Assembly (NCBI GenBank): GCA_026417035.1
Contig: JAOAEA010000006.1
Location: forward strand, 1-64,000
Direction: 5' to 3'
From: Burkholderiales bacterium
GTDB lineage: Bacteria; Pseudomonadota; Gammaproteobacteria; Burkholderiales; SG8-39
Length of the DNA stretch: 64,000 bases
Position numbers and translations under genes: made by a program. Positions 59,707-64,000 of the stretch are shown here, piece after piece. Each line of letters starts with the position of its first letter. Position 1 is the stretch's first letter. The notes beneath the pieces are model-generated. The model worked only from the letters and a program-made list of their open reading frames with translations. It was not told the origin of the DNA and searched no databases.

Positions 59707-60456
59707 ATGCAGATCACGCCCCCGTTCGGATTCCGGGAAGTCGTGCCCCTCCAGCGCACCCACGGCGTGCGCCTGCCCGCGCCCGGCGCGCTGCCCGACT
59801 TCGCGCCGGTCACGAACGCGATCCCGGTGAGCTACAGCGAGTTCGCCGTCGCCTCGCACGACTACCCGATCGTCTTCACGTCGAACGACGAGGGCAAGAC
59901 CTACGCCGCGGTCGCCGTGCTCGGCCTCTCCCGCGGCGAGAACCTCTTCGTGCGCGACGGCCGCTGGGAGCCGAACACCTACGTGCCGGCCTACGTGCGC
60001 CGCTACCCGTTCTGCATGTCGCGCGTGCGCATGAACGACGTCGAGCAGCAGCAGCGGCTCATCTGCGTCGAGAAGGCCTACCTCGCCGAGGACGGCGAGA
60101 AGCTCTTCGACGCCGAGGGCAAGCCGCTCGAGCGCTGGGCGCCGATCGAGAAGCTGCTGAACGAGTACGAGGCCGACCTCGACCGCACCCGCGAGATGTG
60201 CGCGATCCTCGCCGACTACGCCCTGATGGAGCCGTTCTCGCTGCAGGCGAGCGTGGCGGGCGGCGCGCCGTTCACGCTCTCGGGCATGGCGCGGGTGGAC
60301 GAAAAGAAGCTCGAGTTCCTGAACGCCGCGCAGACGAAGAACCTCTTCAAGAAGGGGATCATGGGCCGGATCTACGCCCATCTCATCTCGCTCGACAATT
60401 TCCAGCGCCTGCTCGGGCGCCGCGCCGCCGCCGCGCCCCCCGCCGCTGCGGCCTGA
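59707..60456 (+). CDS. SapC family protein
   Basis: The product (249 residues from ATG 59707, with CCGAGGAGAGCCGCCC ahead) matches the SapC family found near S-layer genes in Campylobacter but widespread in Proteobacteria. Motifs are [12 protein letters not shown] near the N-terminus, [47 protein letters not shown] and, near the C-terminus, [22 protein letters not shown]. No signal peptide is present. Its biochemical role is not known. The last 15 residues are Ala/Pro-rich. Confidence 0.88.
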   Translation: MQITPPFGFREVVPLQRTHGVRLPAPGALPDFAPVTNAIPVSYSEFAVASHDYPIVFTSNDEGKTYAAVAVLGLSRGENLFVRDGRWEPNTYVPAYVRRYPFCMSRVRMNDVEQQQRLICVEKAYLAEDGEKLFDAEGKPLERWAPIEKLLNEYEADLDRTREMCAILADYALMEPFSLQASVAGGAPFTLSGMARVDEKKLEFLNAAQTKNLFKKGIMGRIYAHLISLDNFQRLLGRRAAAAPPAAAA

Positions 60457-60517
60457 GGGGAACGCCGCGCTTCTCTCCGGACCCCCGATCGCGGCCCGCC
60501 GCGATCGGAGCGCCACG

Positions 60518-61264
60518 ATGCCCGCCTTCACGCGCCGCCGTTTCCTCGCCGCCTCCGGTGCGTTCGCGCTCGCGGGCTGCGCGACGCGGCCGCTCGGCGT
60601 TCCCGACGCGACGCAGGTTCCACCCCCGGATTGGAAGGTGGGCGACACGTGGGTCTACCGGCGCACCGATGCCTACACCGGGCTCGACGCCGGCTCGCCG
60701 GTGACGCGCCGCGTGACCGAGGCGGGCCCGAACGCGATCCACGTCCCGGCGACGACGGCGGCGGGGACGTTCGTGAGCGACACGGTGTTCGCGAACCCGA
60801 GCGCGATGCTCTCCGGCACGCTCTCCGGCTTCGGGCCGATGACGGGCCGCTTCGTGCCGCCGCTCCGCTATTACGACTTCCCCCTCTTCTCGGGGAAGAG
60901 GTGGAGCCAGCAGCTCAACCGCGTCGACGCGGGCGGCTTCGACAACTTCATGACGCTCGCGGCCTCGGTCGAGGGCTGGGAGACCTTCGCGGTGGCGGGC
61001 CGGAAGCTCCGCGCGATCGCGATCCGCCGCTACTTCATGCTCGGCCTGCTGCCGATGGGGCTCGGCCTCGACATGGGCAATTCGTTCCGCTGGGACCTCG
61101 AGTGGTACGCGCCCGAGATCGGCGGATTCGTCTCGCTCGACCAGCAGGAGCGCTATCAGCCGAACCGCTTCCAGATCATGTCCGACGCGCCGAGCGACTG
61201 GTATCGGTACGAGCTTCGCTCGTTCCAGAGGACAGAGGACAGAGGACAGAGGACAGAAGGCTAG
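60518..61264 (+). CDS. Tat-exported lipoprotein of unknown function
   Basis: The product (248 residues from ATG 60518) has a twin-arginine signal FTRRRFLAASGAFALAGC with a lipobox Cys at about residue 21. The mature part has WKVGDTWVYRRTDAYTGLD and a beta-rich core (FPLFSGKRWSQQLNRVD, WETFAVAGRKLRAIAIRR). I do not recognise a named family. The last ten residues (RTEDRGQRTEG) are encoded by a heptamer repeat GAGGACA, part of a palindromic element at 61226-61343; the original C-terminus may have ended near YRYELRSFQ. It is convergent with tsaC. Confidence 0.75.
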   Translation: MPAFTRRRFLAASGAFALAGCATRPLGVPDATQVPPPDWKVGDTWVYRRTDAYTGLDAGSPVTRRVTEAGPNAIHVPATTAAGTFVSDTVFANPSAMLSGTLSGFGPMTGRFVPPLRYYDFPLFSGKRWSQQLNRVDAGGFDNFMTLAASVEGWETFAVAGRKLRAIAIRRYFMLGLLPMGLGLDMGNSFRWDLEWYAPEIGGFVSLDQQERYQPNRFQIMSDAPSDWYRYELRSFQRTEDRGQRTEG

Positions 61265-61343
61265 AGGCCCCACCCCGGCCCTCCCCCTGGAAGGGGGAGG
61301 GAGACCAGCGAGCGCAAGCTCTAGCTCTCTGTCCTCTGTCCTC
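61226..61343. repeat. Compound palindrome with GAGGACA repeat arms
   Basis: Four direct copies of the heptamer GAGGACA (61227-61255) form the left arm. The right arm CTCTGTCCTCTGTCCTC (61327-61343) is the inverse. Between them lies CCCTCCCCC TGGAA GGGGGAGGG (61281-61303), a perfect 9-bp hairpin. The element spans the end of the Tat lipoprotein gene and abuts the tsaC stop at 61347, so it could act as a bidirectional terminator or be a miniature mobile palindrome that replaced the lipoprotein C-terminus. Confidence 0.7.
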
Positions 61344-61346
61344 CGA

Positions 61347-62435
61347 TCAGGTCTCGTCCGACGCGGGCGCGGCGCCGGCGGCGCGGCGCAGGCGGTCGTT
61401 CACCGCGGCCCACGCCGGCGTCTGCGGCGGCTGCTCGACGAGGATCACGTCGGCCCCGGTGGCGTCGAGCGCGCGCAGGCTCGCGTAGAGCTCGTGGGCG
61501 TACTGCGCGGCGACCGCCGGCACCACGCGCTGCAGCGCGGGCGCGAGCCGCGGCAGCGAGACTTCGAGGGCGAGCGCGGCGACGCGCCGGCCCTTGTGCG
61601 AACCGACGATCTCGATCATCTCGCGCCGGCGCACGAGCTTCACGTGCGCGCGCGGCGCGTAGTGCGTGCCGTGGCGGCCGGGCGCGCGCGGCGCTGCCTC
61701 GCCCGGCGGGGCGAGCGCGGCCCCGAGGACCTGCTCGATCGCGGCCACGGGCACGCCGCCGGGTCGCAGGAGCCGTGGCGCCTCGCCCGACAGGTCGACG
61801 ATCGTCGATTCGATGCCGACCGGCGACGCGCCGCCGTCGAGGATCAGCGGGATCGCCGTGCCGAAGTCGGCGCCGACGTGCTCGGCCGTGGTGGGGCTCA
61901 CACGGCCGAACTTGTTCGCCGATGGCGCGGCGACGCCGCCGCCGAACGCGGCGAGGAGCGCCTGCGCCACCGGGTGCGAGGGCACGCGCAGCGCCACCGT
62001 GTCCTGGCCGCCGGTGACGACGCCGGGCACGCGCTCGGCGCGCTTCAGCACGAGCGTGAGCGGGCCCGGCCAGAACTGGCGGGCGAGCCGGCGCGCCGCA
62101 TCGGGGATCTCGCGCGCGAACGCCTCCACCCCCTCCGCCGCCGCGAGGTGGACGATCACGGGATGGTCGGCGGGCCGCCCCTTAGCCTTGAAGATCTTCG
62201 CCACCGCGTCGGGGTTCAGCGCATCGGCCCCGAGCCCGTAGACCGTCTCGGTCGGGAAGGCGACGAGCTCGCCCGCGCGCAGGAGCGCCGCGCCCTCGGC
62301 GATCGTCTCGTCATTCGCGACCTTGATGTGCGGCGGCTCGGGCGGTGGCGGCGCCTCGGCGAGCAGCCCCTGCGCGTGCCCGGCTCCCGCTTCGCCTGGC
62401 GGCAAGGCCTCCGGTGTCGTCGTTTCCTGGCTCAT
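61347..62435 (-). CDS. tsaC: L-threonylcarbamoyladenylate synthase (TsaC/Sua5)
   Basis: The product (362 residues from ATG 62435) makes threonylcarbamoyl-AMP for the t6A37 modification of tRNAs reading ANN codons. The YrdC core has ELVAFPTETVYGLGADALNPDA, IFKAKGRPADHPVIVHLA, WPGPLTLVLKRAERVP, APSANKFGRVSPTTAEHV and GIESTIVDLSGEAPRLLRPGG. A C-terminal Sua5 domain follows (GTHYAPRAHVKLVRR and on), so it is the long form. It is downstream of purK on the same strand, the usual order in Burkholderiales. The first 40 residues are Pro/Glu-rich and not conserved. Confidence 0.93.
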   Translation of the reverse strand: MSQETTTPEALPPGEAGAGHAQGLLAEAPPPPEPPHIKVANDETIAEGAALLRAGELVAFPTETVYGLGADALNPDAVAKIFKAKGRPADHPVIVHLAAAEGVEAFAREIPDAARRLARQFWPGPLTLVLKRAERVPGVVTGGQDTVALRVPSHPVAQALLAAFGGGVAAPSANKFGRVSPTTAEHVGADFGTAIPLILDGGASPVGIESTIVDLSGEAPRLLRPGGVPVAAIEQVLGAALAPPGEAAPRAPGRHGTHYAPRAHVKLVRRREMIEIVGSHKGRRVAALALEVSLPRLAPALQRVVPAVAAQYAHELYASLRALDATGADVILVEQPPQTPAWAAVNDRLRRAAGAAPASDET

Positions 62436-62493
62436 CGTTCTTTCCATCTTTCGCGCGCGGGCTCTCGCGAGCGTCCGCGCCACGGTTACGGGT

Positions 62494-63639
62494 TCACCGT
62501 CCGATCCCGAGCGAGCTGCGGATCGCCCGCGCCGTCGCGAGCGCTTCGTCCACGGTCGCGCCGAGGCAGGTGACATGGCCCATCTTGCGCCCGGGCCGCG
62601 CGTCGCGCTTCCCGTAGAGGTGGAGCTTCGCCGCCGGGTGCGCGAGCACGCGCGTCCAGTCGGGCTCGCCGTCGCGCCACACGTCTCCCAGCAAGTTCAC
62701 CATCACTGCGGCGCGATGCTGGTCGGTCGAGCCCAACGGGAAGCCCGCGAGGACGCGCGCCTGCTGCTCGAACTGCGAGGTGACGCAGGCGTCGATCGTG
62801 TAGTGGCCGGAGTTGTGCGGGCGCGGCGCGATCTCGTTGACGCGCAGCTGGTCGCCGGCGAGCACGAAGAACTCGACGCACAGCACGCCGACGTAGCGCA
62901 GGCCCTCCGCGATCGCGTGCGCGGCCTCGCGGGCACGCGCCGCGACCGCCGCCGGCACGCGCGCCGGCGCTATGCTCGTGTCGAGGATGCCGTGCGCGTG
63001 CTCGTTCTCGGCGACCGGGAAGGCGGCCGCCTCGCCGGTTTCGCGCCGCGCGACGACGACCGACACCTCGCGCTCGAGCGGGAGCATCCGCTCCAGCACG
63101 CAGGGCACGCGCCCGAAGCGCTCGAACGCGGCGCGCGCCTCCTCCCGCGAGGCCACCCGCGCCTGCCCCTTGCCGTCGTAACCGAGGCGCGCCACCTTGA
63201 GGATGCCCGGCAAGAGGTCCGCCGGCGCGAGGTCGAGGTCGGCGGCGGTGCGCACCGGCGCGAACGGTGCGGTGTCGATGCCGCAGGCGCGCACGAATTC
63301 CTTCTCGCGGATGCGGTCCTGCGCGATCGCGACCGCCTCGGCCGCCGGGCTCACGCGGCAGTGCGCGGCGAGGTATTCGAGCGCCCGCGCGGGGACGTTC
63401 TCGAACTCGGTGGTGACACCATGGCAGAGCCCGGCGAGCTCGGCGAGGCCATCGGGATCGAGGTAATCGGCGCGGATGTGCCGGTCGGCGACGCTCCCCG
63501 CGGGCGAATGCTCGCCCGGGTCGAGCACGGCGACGCGGTAGCCCATGCTCTGCGCCGCCATGGTGAACATGCGCCCGAGCTGCCCGCCGCCGAGGAGGCC
63601 GAGCCAGCCGCCGGGTTGGATGATGCTGCGATCGGTCAT
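62494..63639 (-). CDS. purK: N5-carboxyaminoimidazole ribonucleotide synthase
   Basis: The product (381 residues from ATG 63639) makes N5-CAIR from AIR, bicarbonate and ATP in purine synthesis. It has the N-terminal LGLLGGGQLGRMFTMAAQSMGY and the ATP-grasp region VARLGYDGKGQARVASREEA. PVAENEHAHGILDTSIAPAR and VGVLCVEFFVLAGDQLRVNEIAPRPHNSGHYTI (ligand Glu and Asn in VNEIAPRPHNSGH) are diagnostic. It lies between purE and tsaC. A 145-bp spacer separates it from purE and contains an inverted repeat. Confidence 0.95.
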   Translation of the reverse strand: MTDRSIIQPGGWLGLLGGGQLGRMFTMAAQSMGYRVAVLDPGEHSPAGSVADRHIRADYLDPDGLAELAGLCHGVTTEFENVPARALEYLAAHCRVSPAAEAVAIAQDRIREKEFVRACGIDTAPFAPVRTAADLDLAPADLLPGILKVARLGYDGKGQARVASREEARAAFERFGRVPCVLERMLPLEREVSVVVARRETGEAAAFPVAENEHAHGILDTSIAPARVPAAVAARAREAAHAIAEGLRYVGVLCVEFFVLAGDQLRVNEIAPRPHNSGHYTIDACVTSQFEQQARVLAGFPLGSTDQHRAAVMVNLLGDVWRDGEPDWTRVLAHPAAKLHLYGKRDARPGRKMGHVTCLGATVDEALATARAIRSSLGIGR

Positions 63640-63655
63640 CGGTGTAGAACGGTCC

Positions 63656-63757
63656 GCGGAGGACGCGGGGTGCCGCGGCGGCAGGCGGGGCACGGCGGAA
63701 CCTCTTTCGGCCGGCAGCGCGCCATGCGTCGAACCCGGCGTCCTCAGCGTCCTCCGC
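63656..63757. repeat. Inverted repeat in the purE-purK spacer
   Basis: GCGGAGGACGC (63656-63666) is inverted as GCGTCCTCCGC (63747-63757), an 11-bp perfect pair with an 80-bp spacer. A second copy of the CGTCCTC heptad adjoins the right arm. The spacer is unusually long between two genes normally close together. The arm motif GAGGAC resembles the heptamer of the 61226-61343 palindrome, which suggests related intergenic repeats. Confidence 0.5.
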
Positions 63758-63784
63758 CGTGGGTACTCCCGTGCCGCGCGCCGC

Positions 63785-64000
63785 TCACGCGCCGGGCAGC
63801 TTCATCGCCCGCACCTGCTTCACCAGGTCTGCGCGGTAGGCGTCGAGCTTCGCGGCGAGCTTCGCGTCGGCGGTCGCGAGCAGCGCCACCGCGAACAGCG
63901 CCGCGTTCGCCGCGCCCGCCTCGCCGATCGCGAAGGTCGCCACCGGGACGCCCTTCGGCATCTGCACGATCGAGAGGAGCGAATCCTCGCCGCCGAGGTG
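63785..64000 (-). CDS. purE: N5-CAIR mutase PurE, 5'-truncated by the window edge
   Basis: The frame is open from the right edge to a stop at 63785. Visible residues include [19 protein letters not shown] and [22 protein letters not shown], the C-terminal half of PurE, which isomerises N5-CAIR to CAIR. The N-terminal part with the SxSD motif lies beyond the window. It heads the purE-purK-tsaC group. Confidence 0.93.
   Translation of the reverse strand, partial: HLGGEDSLLSIVQMPKGVPVATFAIGEAGAANAALFAVALLATADAKLAAKLDAYRADLVKQVRAMKLPGA

Overview
This window is a nearly complete photosynthesis gene cluster (PGC) of a purple, aerobic-anaerobic-type proteobacterium, with some ordinary housekeeping genes on each side. 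The DNA is very GC-rich. Nearly every gene has a long antisense or frame-shifted shadow ORF, which I left out. The purE-purK-TsaC/Sua5 block on the right edge, BchE together with AcsF, and the PuhE and BchFNBHLM-LhaA-PuhABC arrangement fit a Betaproteobacterium (Rubrivivax/Burkholderiales-like). That placement is an inference; there is no rRNA gene in the window to confirm it.

Layout. 1-3.9 kb: a truncated plsB, a frameshifted secreted protein gene, a small lipoprotein and an MDR oxidoreductase. 4-8.2 kb: a light-sensing module of heme oxygenase (bphO), a bacteriophytochrome without a kinase domain (bphP) and a first, cysteine-free PpsR. 8.3-14.7 kb (minus): a small membrane protein, bchP, a PucC-family transporter, bchG, a second PpsR with three cysteines, and the B12-type antirepressor ppaA/aerR. 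14.9-30.4 kb (plus): bchF-N-B-H-L-M-lhaA-puhA-B-C-acsF-puhE and an alpha/beta hydrolase. 30.5-41.8 kb (minus): crtE-crtF-bchC-X-Y-Z-pufB-(pufB-like orf74)-pufA-pufL-pufM-pufC, ending at a strong terminator. 41.9-44.3 kb (plus): crtD-crtC. 44.3-51.5 kb (minus): bchI-bchD-bchO-crtI-crtB and three small membrane proteins. 51.7-55 kb (plus): bchE-bchJ and two universal stress proteins. 55.3-64 kb: thiolase/DUF35 pair, DUF2459 protein, CBS-type site-2 protease, LapA, tRNA-Ala(CGC), SapC-like protein, a Tat lipoprotein, TsaC, PurK and partial PurE.

The genes cover bacteriochlorophyll a synthesis from protoporphyrin IX to the esterified pigment (bchHID, bchM, acsF/bchE, bchJ, bchLNB, bchF, bchXYZ, bchC, bchG, bchP). 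They also cover carotenoid synthesis of the CrtEBICDF type, the reaction centre (L, M, H, cytochrome C), LH1, and assembly factors (LhaA, PuhB, PuhC, PuhE). No pucBA (LH2), crtA, pufQ or pufX was seen. Control appears to run through the two PpsR repressors, with TGT-N12-ACA palindromes in four divergent or operon-start regions and a weaker pair before bchG, plus PpaA and the phytochrome.

The least expected items are: (i) a PufC reaction-centre cytochrome fused to a C-terminal OmpA-like domain; (ii) a PufB paralog between pufB and pufA in which the bacteriochlorophyll-ligating His is Gln and a 25-residue tail is added; (iii) two 139-nt intergenic elements, 74% identical without gaps and with paired, covarying ends, each beginning at the stop codon of the preceding gene inside the bch/puh superoperon; (iv) a cysteine-free PpsR next to a kinase-less bacteriophytochrome; and (v) a pair of paralogous single-membrane-span microproteins downstream of crtB.
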